Shown one piece after another: positions 28,503-35,858 of a DNA stretch of 40,400 bases. Under the pieces are notes generated by a model. It was not told the origin of the DNA. It did not search any database and saw only the letters and a list, made by a program, of their open reading frames with translations. Numbering within the stretch: the first letter of the stretch is position 1; every line of letters starts with the position of its first letter. The DNA is from a virus. The position numbers and the translations under genes are program-made. The stretch is from the IMG/VR virus record IMGVR_UViG_3300020213_000052, positions 1 through 40,400 of that record, one strand, 5' to 3'.

Positions 28503-29990
28503 ATGAGCCAAGACGTTATCGTCGATTACATCCCTCAAGGCCCTACGCTCGTTAAGTTTCACGAATCGGAAATGTTTTTTAGGGGCATCATGGGGCCGTT
28601 CGGTTCCGCAAAGTCCACCGCTTGCGCGATGGAAATCCTCCGACGCTCGCAAGAGCAGCGCCCCTCAACGGTGACCGGCCAACGCCGCACGAGATGGGCT
28701 GTAGTGCGGAACACGTTCCCGGAATTAAAGACCACGACGCTCAAAACGTGGAACCAATGGTGTCCCGCGCAGTACGGGAAATTGACGATGGACTCCCCCA
28801 TTCGTCACTACGTGAATTCCACCGAGATCGAGATGGAAGTTTTGTTTATGGCGTTGGATAAACCCGACGACGTGAAGAAACTACTCTCACTCGAGCTGAC
28901 CGGGGCTTGGCTGAACGAGGCAAGAGAATGCCCTAAGGCGATTTTGGATGGCATCACTGGCCGCGTGGGGCGTTTTCCGCCAATGGTAGAGGGTGGCTGC
29001 ACATGGTCCGGCGTAATTGCCGACACCAACCCTCCCGACGATCAATCGTGGTGGTACAAGTTCTCCGAAGAAGCGACGCCCGAAGGATTTGAATTCTTCA
29101 AACAGCCGGGTGGTAGCAGCCCATTGGCCGAAAATTTGTGCAATCTCCCCGCTAACTACTACAAGCGGCTAGCCTCGGGCAAAGATTCTGACTGGGTGAA
29201 AGTCTACGTGGATGGGGAGTATGGCTACGTTTCCGAGGGCAAGGCCGTTTACCCCATGTTCCGTGACAGAACGCACGTACCCGAAGACGCAGTGGAACCG
29301 GTTCCGGGATTGCCGCTGCTCCTCGGCGCGGACTTTGGCCTCACACCATGCGTGGCCATTGGGCAAAAGCTCCCGAATGGGCGATGGCTTATCATCGACG
29401 AGTTTCTGACCGATAACTGTGGTGTCATCCGATTTGCTGAGCTCTTAACGAAGTATATTGCAGTGAATTACAAGGGGTTTACCGTAGACGGGGGATGGGG
29501 CGATCCGGCCGGGATGTTCAAATCTCAGAGTGACGAGAGAACATCCATCGAAATTATGAATACCCATACTCCGTGGAAGTGGCTACCGGCGCCGTCGAAC
29601 TCTCTGGCTATGCGCCTGGAATGCGTTAAAGGGGTCTTGAATCGCTTGGTGGACGGTGACCCAGGGCTGACAGTGTCTAAGAAGGCAAAAATCATCCGGA
29701 AGGGCTTTGCTGGCGCTTACGTGTATAAATTGATCTCGACAGGGGATGGGACACAGACACATGTGACTCCAGCAAAAAATATGTACTCTCATCCTCACGA
29801 TGCTGTGCAGTATCTTCTATTGGGCGGCGGCGAGCACAATGTGGTCATGGGGCGTAATCGGCAAAAACAGCGACAGACAACCCACAACGTCGAGGGCCTC
29901 GATTACAACCCGCTCAACGGTATTCAGGGGAGTAGTAAACGCAAGGAAAGCGAGCCCCCATATTTAAAGCGGATTCGCAAGGACTATTAA
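28503..29990 (+). CDS. terL: Terminase large subunit
   Basis: This 495-residue ATPase and nuclease drives DNA into the prohead and cuts it. Walker A is GPFGSAKST (31-39), and Walker B lies in LTGAWLNEARE (about 130-140). The C-terminal RNase H-like nuclease shows aspartates in GADFGLTP (about 275), WGDPAG (about 333) and HPHDAVQYL (about 430). The order matches podovirus terminases. It overlaps nothing and follows terS by 25 bases. Confidence 0.92.
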   Translation: MSQDVIVDYIPQGPTLVKFHESEMFFRGIMGPFGSAKSTACAMEILRRSQEQRPSTVTGQRRTRWAVVRNTFPELKTTTLKTWNQWCPAQYGKLTMDSPIRHYVNSTEIEMEVLFMALDKPDDVKKLLSLELTGAWLNEARECPKAILDGITGRVGRFPPMVEGGCTWSGVIADTNPPDDQSWWYKFSEEATPEGFEFFKQPGGSSPLAENLCNLPANYYKRLASGKDSDWVKVYVDGEYGYVSEGKAVYPMFRDRTHVPEDAVEPVPGLPLLLGADFGLTPCVAIGQKLPNGRWLIIDEFLTDNCGVIRFAELLTKYIAVNYKGFTVDGGWGDPAGMFKSQSDERTSIEIMNTHTPWKWLPAPSNSLAMRLECVKGVLNRLVDGDPGLTVSKKAKIIRKGFAGAYVYKLISTGDGTQTHVTPAKNMYSHPHDAVQYLLLGGGEHNVVMGRNRQKQRQTTHNVEGLDYNPLNGIQGSSKRKESEPPYLKRIRKDY

Positions 29991-30040
29991 CTTTCGTGCT
30001 AAACTTTAGGTTACCCAACAATTTCTAGGAGACTTGCAAC

Positions 30041-30484
30041 ATGCCCACCATGGCCGATCGGATTAAGCAGTTTGCTGAGGACCGTAAAAATTCTGGCGCA
30101 AAACGGCCTAGTGGCATAACGGGGCGTCCGAGAACGCCGGGGACGTCGTTGCCGGGTGATCCGCGCGTTGACCCGAACAAAGTAAACAAGATTCCCTCGT
30201 TCTTGCGATCGAAGACCAGCCCCTTGAGCGATCAAGAGGGGCAAGCTAACCCCGACTACAAAAGCGACGTCGTAGATCCCAACAGTGAAGAGTACAAGGC
30301 AGACTTTAAGGCTAAGTTCCTTCAACCAGCTCAGGTAACGAGGGACGTTGACGAGCGCGCCGGAAAAGAGCTTGAAGCGGAAGAAAAGCGTCGGCAGCGT
30401 GGCAAGGCGTCCACCATCATCACCGGAGGCCGGGGTTTGATCAACGGGCCTCGTACGGCTCGACGTAGTCTACTTGGCATGTAA
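30041..30484 (+). CDS. Unknown protein between terminase and portal
   Basis: A 147-residue, strongly charged protein without hydrophobic core segments: a basic Pro/Gly-rich first half (RPSGITGRPRTPGTS) and a charged helix (ERAGKELEAEEKRRQRGKAS) ending in GLINGPRTARRSLLGM. It has an AGGAG ribosome site. It is likely partly disordered and virion- or assembly-related from its position. No family is recognised. Confidence 0.6.
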   Translation: MPTMADRIKQFAEDRKNSGAKRPSGITGRPRTPGTSLPGDPRVDPNKVNKIPSFLRSKTSPLSDQEGQANPDYKSDVVDPNSEEYKADFKAKFLQPAQVTRDVDERAGKELEAEEKRRQRGKASTIITGGRGLINGPRTARRSLLGM

Positions 30485-30510
30485 ATCCCCCTCAAAGCTT
30501 TGGAGCGTAA

Positions 30511-32184
30511 ATGGTCAAAAGTAATATGAAGTCGAGCTATGCCGAAGAGAAAGCCGGGAAGATCATCAAATCGGTTGCTCAGCTCAGGGGCCAACGCGGA
30601 AACCTGGATTCACACTGCCAAGAAATCGCCGAGCGCATCTGGTCGGACCAAAGCCGATTATTCCAGAGTCAGGGTAAGAACAGCACTACGGGCGAGAAAC
30701 GAACAGATCATGTTTTCGATTCCACCGCGGCGAGCGCCCTGAACAAGTTTGCCAGCATTCTCGACTCTCTCCTCACGCCGATGAACCACACATGGCATGG
30801 CATTGCTCCCGACGAGGAGGAGCTCGCTAAAGACCGCGCCACGGTGTTGTGGCTGGAGGAGCTTAACCGCTGCATCTTCAAAAAGCGTTACGCCCCATCG
30901 GCGAACTTCGTGCCGCAGAACCAGTTAGTGTACAAAGGACTGGGCGCTTTCGGCAACAGCACCATTTTTACGGACGAATTCCGTGGTCGTCGTGGAGAGC
31001 GCGGGTTCCGCTACCGGAATATTCACCTCTCCGAGATGTTCATTCGCGAGAACCACCAGGGGATTGTCGAAGACTTGAGCCGTTACTACAAAGCGACGGC
31101 CGCTCAGGTGGTGCAAAGATTTAAAGATCTCCCGCAAGACGTGATCGATAAAGCGCAAAAAAACCCTGATCACGAATATTTTCTCATCCACGCGGTACTG
31201 CCCCGAGAAAATGCCGATTACGATCGGCGCGACTACATGGGGATGGAATTCGAAAGCGTGTACGTACTTGAGGAAGGAGCGCACCTTTTGGAAGAAGGCG
31301 GGTACGATTCCTTTCCTTATGGCGTTTCTCGCTATGAACAAGTGCCTGGCGAAGTCTACGGGCGTTCTCCAGCGATGGAAGCCCTTCCTGCCATTAAGAC
31401 CCTCAACGAGCAGAAAAAGACACTGCTCACTCACGGTCATCGCGCCATCGCGCCTCCAATGTTCGCTTACGATGACGGCGTTGTAGACACCTACAATATC
31501 GCGCCTGGTCGCGTGACAATGGGCGGAGTGAACGCCGACGGCAAGCTCCTGGTCCACGCGATGCCCAATGGCAGCATCGCCATCGGAAAGGACATGATGG
31601 ACGACGAGAGGTTAGTGATAAACGATCTCTTTCTCGTCCCACTCTTTCAGATGCTCGAGAAGAATCCGCAAATGACCGCTACCGAGGTACTCGAGCGATC
31701 CAAAGAGAAGAATATTTTGCTTTCACCCACCGTTGGCCGCCAATACAGCGAGTACCACAGCCGAGTTATCGAGCGTGAGATAGACATGGAGCTCAAGCAG
31801 AACCGGGGCTTGAGGGAACGGATGCCTCCCGCGCTAATCGAAGCCGGTGGGGCTTTCAGGATTCGCTACGACTCCCCCATGGCCCGAATGCAGCGAGCCG
31901 AGGAATCTTCGGGATTCATGCGAACGGTGACTACTGCGATAGATATTGCGACCCAAACGCAAAACCCCGCACCGCTTGACCATTTTAAATGGGATGTCAT
32001 TATTCCCGAGGTCGCGGATATCGACGGGGTACCGAAGCGTTGGCTGAATGGGCCTGAAGAGATTCAAGCCATTCGCGAAGGTCGCGCGAAAGAGGCCAGT
32101 AAACAAGACGAAATTGCAGCAGCGCCAGCCGCCGCGGCAATGATGAAGGCGCAAGCCGTTGCAGGGAAAACTAGCTTAGGATGA
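30511..32184 (+). CDS. Portal (head-tail connector) protein
   Basis: A 557-residue protein of the T7 gp8-type head-to-tail connecting family. The early SQLFQ-like LDSLLTPMNHTWHG, YEQVPGEVYGRSPAMEALPAIKTLNEQKK and QMTATEVLERSKEK are family hallmarks. Twelve copies would form the ring through which DNA enters and leaves the head. The Ala-rich C-terminus is common. GGAG precedes the ATG, and the stop overlaps the next start by 4 bases. Confidence 0.9.
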   Translation: MVKSNMKSSYAEEKAGKIIKSVAQLRGQRGNLDSHCQEIAERIWSDQSRLFQSQGKNSTTGEKRTDHVFDSTAASALNKFASILDSLLTPMNHTWHGIAPDEEELAKDRATVLWLEELNRCIFKKRYAPSANFVPQNQLVYKGLGAFGNSTIFTDEFRGRRGERGFRYRNIHLSEMFIRENHQGIVEDLSRYYKATAAQVVQRFKDLPQDVIDKAQKNPDHEYFLIHAVLPRENADYDRRDYMGMEFESVYVLEEGAHLLEEGGYDSFPYGVSRYEQVPGEVYGRSPAMEALPAIKTLNEQKKTLLTHGHRAIAPPMFAYDDGVVDTYNIAPGRVTMGGVNADGKLLVHAMPNGSIAIGKDMMDDERLVINDLFLVPLFQMLEKNPQMTATEVLERSKEKNILLSPTVGRQYSEYHSRVIEREIDMELKQNRGLRERMPPALIEAGGAFRIRYDSPMARMQRAEESSGFMRTVTTAIDIATQTQNPAPLDHFKWDVIIPEVADIDGVPKRWLNGPEEIQAIREGRAKEASKQDEIAAAPAAAAMMKAQAVAGKTSLG

Positions 32185-32477
32185 GCTCGACCAGAAAAGA
32201 CTTATTGTCGGCACTCATGAGGGAGCGGAAGACGGCGTACACGCAAGTCTTTGGTCTCACCACTAATTCGTCGACGTTGGTTTTGGCTGATCTAAAGCGT
32301 TTCTGCCGTGACCGGCAGAGTACTTTTCATCCCGATCCGCAATGGCACGCTCTGCTCGAGGGACGCCGTGAGGTTGTTCTGCGCGTTCTCGACTTCCTTG
32401 AGCTTTCCATCGAAGATTTAGTTATTAAATACGGGGGTTCCGATGCTTCGCCTACTATGCTTGTTCCCGCTTCTTAG
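32181..32477 (+). CDS. Bbp19-like small phage protein
   Basis: A 98-residue protein with the signature ADLKRFCRD...FHPDPQWHALLEGRREVVLRV of a family usually found between portal and scaffold genes in podoviruses (Bbp19 type). Its role is not known; a virion assembly job is likely. It is coupled to the portal gene (ATGA) and overlaps the scaffold gene by 35 bases. Confidence 0.75.
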   Translation: MSSTRKDLLSALMRERKTAYTQVFGLTTNSSTLVLADLKRFCRDRQSTFHPDPQWHALLEGRREVVLRVLDFLELSIEDLVIKYGGSDASPTMLVPAS

Positions 32478-33336
32478 TCCTGATCCGGCCGGTGGTGGCG
32501 CGGGTGGCGCGGGTGGCGCGGGTGGCGTGGCAACCCCACCAGTAGTTCTCCCAGCCGATGGCGGCCAAAGCGCGCCGTGGTTCTCGACGTTTAAAAACGA
32601 CGAAACTCGCGGGTATGTTGAAAGCAAAGGGTTCAAGGATTCGGAAAGTTTAGCCGATGCCTATCGTAACTTGGAGAAGTTGCGCGGGGTTCCCGCGGAA
32701 AAGCTCCTCACGTTGCCGGGCGATGATAAGCCGGAGTCGTGGGCGCCGATTTACAACAGACTCGGACGGCCGGAAAAGGTAGACGGTTACGAGTTGACGA
32801 TTCCCGAAGGAGCTCCTGAAACATTCGGTCCTGAGATGTCGGGCAAATTTCACGAGCTTGGGCTGTCCAAAAAGCAGGGTCAGGCATTAGCTGATTGGTG
32901 GAACGAGCTAGTGGTCAAAAGCAATGGCGCGGATAAAGAAGCCGCGGGAGCGAGTTTCGACACTCAGGTGGCAGCGCTGAAAAGCGAGTGGGGCGCGGCC
33001 TTCGATCAGAATTTGGACCGGGTTAGCGAGTTTGCGGAAAAAGCTGGAATCGATGAGAACACGGCCGCGAAGCTGCGCGGCGCTCTCGGTGTTGATGGAT
33101 TTGCGAAGATGCTCGATGGCATGATGGGCAAGTTCGGCATTAAGCTTGGTGAATCGCAATTCCACACTGGCGGTGAGAACACCGGATTTGGCCGATTAAG
33201 TCCCTCGGCTTCAAGAGCCAAGCGCCAGGAGCTACAGAGCGATCCTGATTTCATGGCTAAGTGGGCGGCGGGCAGCAAGAAAGAAGTGGATCAGGTCAAC
33301 AAGTTGTACGAGATGGAATTCGTAAATCAGACGTAA
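32443..33336 (+). CDS. Scaffold / capsid assembly protein
   Basis: A 297-residue protein in the scaffold position just before the capsid gene. A Gly/Ala repeat (GGGAGGAGGAGG) is followed by WFSTFKNDETRGYVESKGF, DAYRNLEKLRG, LGRPEKVDGYEL and a long charged helical region, the usual order of T7 gp9-like scaffolds. It would shape the prohead and then leave. The first 15 residues (MLRLLCLFPLLSP) are odd for a scaffold and read over the end of the previous gene, so the true start may lie elsewhere. Confidence 0.8.
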   Translation: MLRLLCLFPLLSPDPAGGGAGGAGGAGGVATPPVVLPADGGQSAPWFSTFKNDETRGYVESKGFKDSESLADAYRNLEKLRGVPAEKLLTLPGDDKPESWAPIYNRLGRPEKVDGYELTIPEGAPETFGPEMSGKFHELGLSKKQGQALADWWNELVVKSNGADKEAAGASFDTQVAALKSEWGAAFDQNLDRVSEFAEKAGIDENTAAKLRGALGVDGFAKMLDGMMGKFGIKLGESQFHTGGENTGFGRLSPSASRAKRQELQSDPDFMAKWAAGSKKEVDQVNKLYEMEFVNQT

Positions 33337-33350
33337 GATCGACTTTCCCG

Positions 33351-33380
33351 TTGCAAAAAAATTTTATTCTCACGTATTAT
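33351..33380 (+). promoter_or_regulatory. Sigma70-like promoter before the major capsid gene
   Basis: TTGCAA (33351-33356) and TATTAT (33375-33380) are 18 bases apart in the 183-bp gap before the capsid gene. It would raise capsid expression. No gene is seen in the gap. Confidence 0.6.
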
Positions 33381-33519
33381 TAAGGTTTCACGCACATATA
33401 GGCCCGGTAGCCGCAGCCAAGCCCCCAAGCCCGAGGGTTCTGCAAAAGTTGACCGAAAAGCCTTCTAGTTCGGGAAGTTTTCTCTTTCCACACAACTTTC
33501 AAAACTTGGAGGACTGACA

Positions 33520-34410
33520 ATGTCGGTCAATATTCCTACGCATTATGGTCGTCAGTACGCGGATACTCTCATGTTGCTGCTACAGCAAAAAGGCTCTCGT
33601 TTGCGCGGCTGCGTGATGGAGAAATCCGATTACAAAGGCGAGCAGGCTTCTCCTGTGGATCAGGAAGGGCCAGTCGAGATGCAATCCGTTGACTCTCGCT
33701 TTGAAGCGATGGGCCGGGTTGATTCCGACAGCGATCGTCGGTGGTTGTTCCCCAAATCCTACGATCTTCCCCAGATGGTCGATCACTTCGACGAGCTCAA
33801 GGTTCTTTTGGACCCCAAGAGCCAGAAAGTTCAGAACGCTGTTAATGCAGCGGGCCGCCAGATTGATCGCCGCATCATCGCGGGCATGTTGGGGACAAAC
33901 TACACCGGGAAGAACGGCGACACGACCACAACGGCTCTTGCGGGAAACACGATTGTCGTAGATGAAGGATCGTCGGTCGATACCGGGCTGACCGTTGCAA
34001 AGCTCATTAAGGCCAAGGAAATTCTGATGTCCCACAACGTGGACACGGACAACGATCCGCTGTATTGCGGCATTACGGCAAAACAGCAGACCAGCCTGAT
34101 GCGCGAAGCGCAGGTTATTTCCCTCGACTACAACGAGAAGCCTGTGCTCGTTGAGGGCAAAGTGACGTCGTTCATGGGATTCAAGTTCGTTCACTCGGAG
34201 CTGTTTGGAGAAACGCTCTCTTCGGGTGACGAACAGTGCTTGGCTTGGGCCAAGTCGGGGGTCCATTTGGGACTGTGGGAAGACGTCCGCACGGACATCT
34301 CTCAGCGCAAAGACCTTCGCGGTCTGCCCTGGCAGGTGTATTTGTGGCTCACAATCGACGCGTGTCGGCTGGAAGAAAAGAAAGTCGTCAACATCAAGTG
34401 TAACGTCTAA
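33520..34410 (+). CDS. Major capsid protein
   Basis: A 296-residue shell protein of the HK97-fold podovirus type. It starts MSVNIPTHYGRQYADTLMLL, has RRWLFPKSYDLPQMVDHFDE and DRRIIAGMLG, and ends with GFKFVHSELF then QRKDLRGLPWQVYLWL, an arrangement typical of phage capsids of this group. It forms the head around the scaffold. A strong GGAGGA ribosome site and its own promoter suit high expression. Confidence 0.88.
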   Translation: MSVNIPTHYGRQYADTLMLLLQQKGSRLRGCVMEKSDYKGEQASPVDQEGPVEMQSVDSRFEAMGRVDSDSDRRWLFPKSYDLPQMVDHFDELKVLLDPKSQKVQNAVNAAGRQIDRRIIAGMLGTNYTGKNGDTTTTALAGNTIVVDEGSSVDTGLTVAKLIKAKEILMSHNVDTDNDPLYCGITAKQQTSLMREAQVISLDYNEKPVLVEGKVTSFMGFKFVHSELFGETLSSGDEQCLAWAKSGVHLGLWEDVRTDISQRKDLRGLPWQVYLWLTIDACRLEEKKVVNIKCNV

Positions 34411-34434
34411 TATTTTCTACCCGATAGTTTAAAC

Positions 34435-34457
34435 GGGGGGGTCTTAAGTGGCCCCCC
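34435..34457 (+). other. G7/C6 hairpin after the capsid gene
   Basis: ggggggg (34435-34441) and cccccc (34452-34457) form a strong stem with no T-run after it. It probably protects the 3' end of a capsid mRNA rather than ending transcription. Confidence 0.5.
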
Positions 34458-34472
34458 TTACAAGGAGCTTTT

Positions 34473-34979
34473 ATGGCGATAGTGACAAGAAAATCGACGT
34501 CGATCACCAACCGAGATGCGAATCCGCGCGTGATGACTAATGCGGCGGGAGCCGCTGGAAGCATTCGTGGCTTTGTCGGGCAACTGCTCACAGTTGCGAC
34601 GGATGACATTGACTCGGCGTACATCATGGGGCGTGTCCCAAGCAACGCGATAATGCACTCACTGCGGATCTTTTCTCCGGATATCGGTTCGGCTGCTGCC
34701 GCGGTAGATGTCGGGCTGTATCAGACCACGGAAAACGGCGGGGCCGTAGTGGATGCGGATTTCTTCGCATCGGGCGTGGTGCTCAACGCAGGCGCCATCA
34801 GCGCCGTCGAAGTGGTTCACGAGGCGGCGGTTTTCACGCTAGCTAACTCGGAAAAACCGCTTTGGTCGGCTTTGGGTCTCACCTCTGATCCGGAGAGAGA
34901 TTACGACGTCGTGCTGACGCCGATTGGAGCCATTGACGCCGCGGTAGTTATCGCGCTCAAGGGTTTGTACGCTATCTAA
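34473..34979 (+). CDS. Probable head decoration / structural protein
   Basis: A 168-residue, beta-rich protein right after the capsid gene with a strong AAGGAG site. The segment DIDSAYIMGRVPSNAIMHSL and the later VDVGLYQT recur in podovirus proteins found at this place. It is followed by a terminator, so capsid and this gene form a high-expression pair. The decoration role is inferred from position and likely abundance. Confidence 0.65.
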   Translation: MAIVTRKSTSITNRDANPRVMTNAAGAAGSIRGFVGQLLTVATDDIDSAYIMGRVPSNAIMHSLRIFSPDIGSAAAAVDVGLYQTTENGGAVVDADFFASGVVLNAGAISAVEVVHEAAVFTLANSEKPLWSALGLTSDPERDYDVVLTPIGAIDAAVVIALKGLYAI

Positions 34980-34990
34980 TAGACTGAAGT

Positions 34991-35034
34991 GGTGGCGCGT
35001 CTTTCCGGATCGGAATGCACGCCGCCCTTTTTTT
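34991..35034 (+). terminator. Rho-independent terminator after the capsid/decoration pair
   Basis: ggcg, cgt and ttccg segments pair with cggaa, acg and cgcc across a short gat loop with one small mismatch, followed by seven T at 35028-35034. Confidence 0.75.
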
Positions 35035-35055
35035 CGTCCACAAGGGAGTTAAGTC

Positions 35056-35244
35056 ATGGCGAATTTATATGTCGGATTGAATCGCGGGCAAACGCAAAAA
35101 GATGTGGTAACCGGGGCTTCGACGGGCACCAAGGACGTTGAACTGCGGATCGACGACTCGAAAGGTCTGCGAAAATCCGAAGTCCTGCAGAAGCTTGAAG
35201 AGATCAGGAACCACTTCCTCACCAAATCGTCGCAGTTTCCGTAA
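35056..35244 (+). CDS. Small conserved podovirus protein, unknown
   Basis: A 62-residue protein with ATG preceded by AAGGGAG. It begins with a beta-like MANLYVGLNRGQTQKDVVTG and ends in a helix (SEVLQKLEEIRNHFLTK). Similar short proteins lie between capsid and tail genes in related phages, as I remember. Function unknown. Confidence 0.65.
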   Translation: MANLYVGLNRGQTQKDVVTGASTGTKDVELRIDDSKGLRKSEVLQKLEEIRNHFLTKSSQFP

Positions 35245-35278
35245 GCGTTTCTTTCGAATCAACCCGGAGTGAACCGCT

Positions 35279-35857
35279 ATGGCAGCGCCTTCTGTTGTGA
35301 GCATTTGGAATCGGGCGTTGCAGCTGCTGGGCTGTTCCTTCGTGCAGGCCATTACGGACACGACCAAAAACGGCTTGGCCTGTGCAGCTTGTTATGAGCC
35401 GATACGGGATAGGCTGCTCGAGCAGCACATATGGCGTTTCAGCATTAAGCTGGCGACACTGGCGGCTGACAGCCCGGTGCCTGCGTGGGGACGCGCCAAT
35501 TCGTTTACGGTACCGGCCGATTTCGTAATGCTCGCCCCTGACTACGAAGAGGACAACAGCCTGGAGCTAGATTACGAAGTGCAGGACGGGAAGATATTCA
35601 CTGATGACGCTGCGCCCCTCTACATCCGATACGTTTCTCTCGTTACCGCGCCCGGGACCATGACACCTTCCTTCCGCGAGCTTCTCTCCCACGAAATGGC
35701 GCTTGCCATGTGCGAAGCTCTCACCCAATCCAATACCAAGCGTGCGGGCCTTGCCCGAGAAGTCGATCGAATGTCGGCGATTGCTCGCCGCGCAAATTCC
35801 CGCTTGACCAGGCCGCAAAATCCGCCCGAAGATCCTTACATCGCAGTGAGGAAATAG
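35279..35857 (+). CDS. Tail tubular protein A (gp11-like adaptor)
   Basis: A 192-residue protein. The N-terminal VSIWNRALQLLGCSFVQAIT and CYEPIRDRLLEQHIWRFSIK pattern is the mark of podovirus tail tubular protein A, which forms the ring between the portal and the nozzle. The middle YIRYVSLVTAPGTMTPSFRE and the C-terminal helix agree. It directly precedes the gp12-like gene with a one-base gap. Confidence 0.88.
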   Translation: MAAPSVVSIWNRALQLLGCSFVQAITDTTKNGLACAACYEPIRDRLLEQHIWRFSIKLATLAADSPVPAWGRANSFTVPADFVMLAPDYEEDNSLELDYEVQDGKIFTDDAAPLYIRYVSLVTAPGTMTPSFRELLSHEMALAMCEALTQSNTKRAGLAREVDRMSAIARRANSRLTRPQNPPEDPYIAVRK

Positions 35858-35858
35858 G

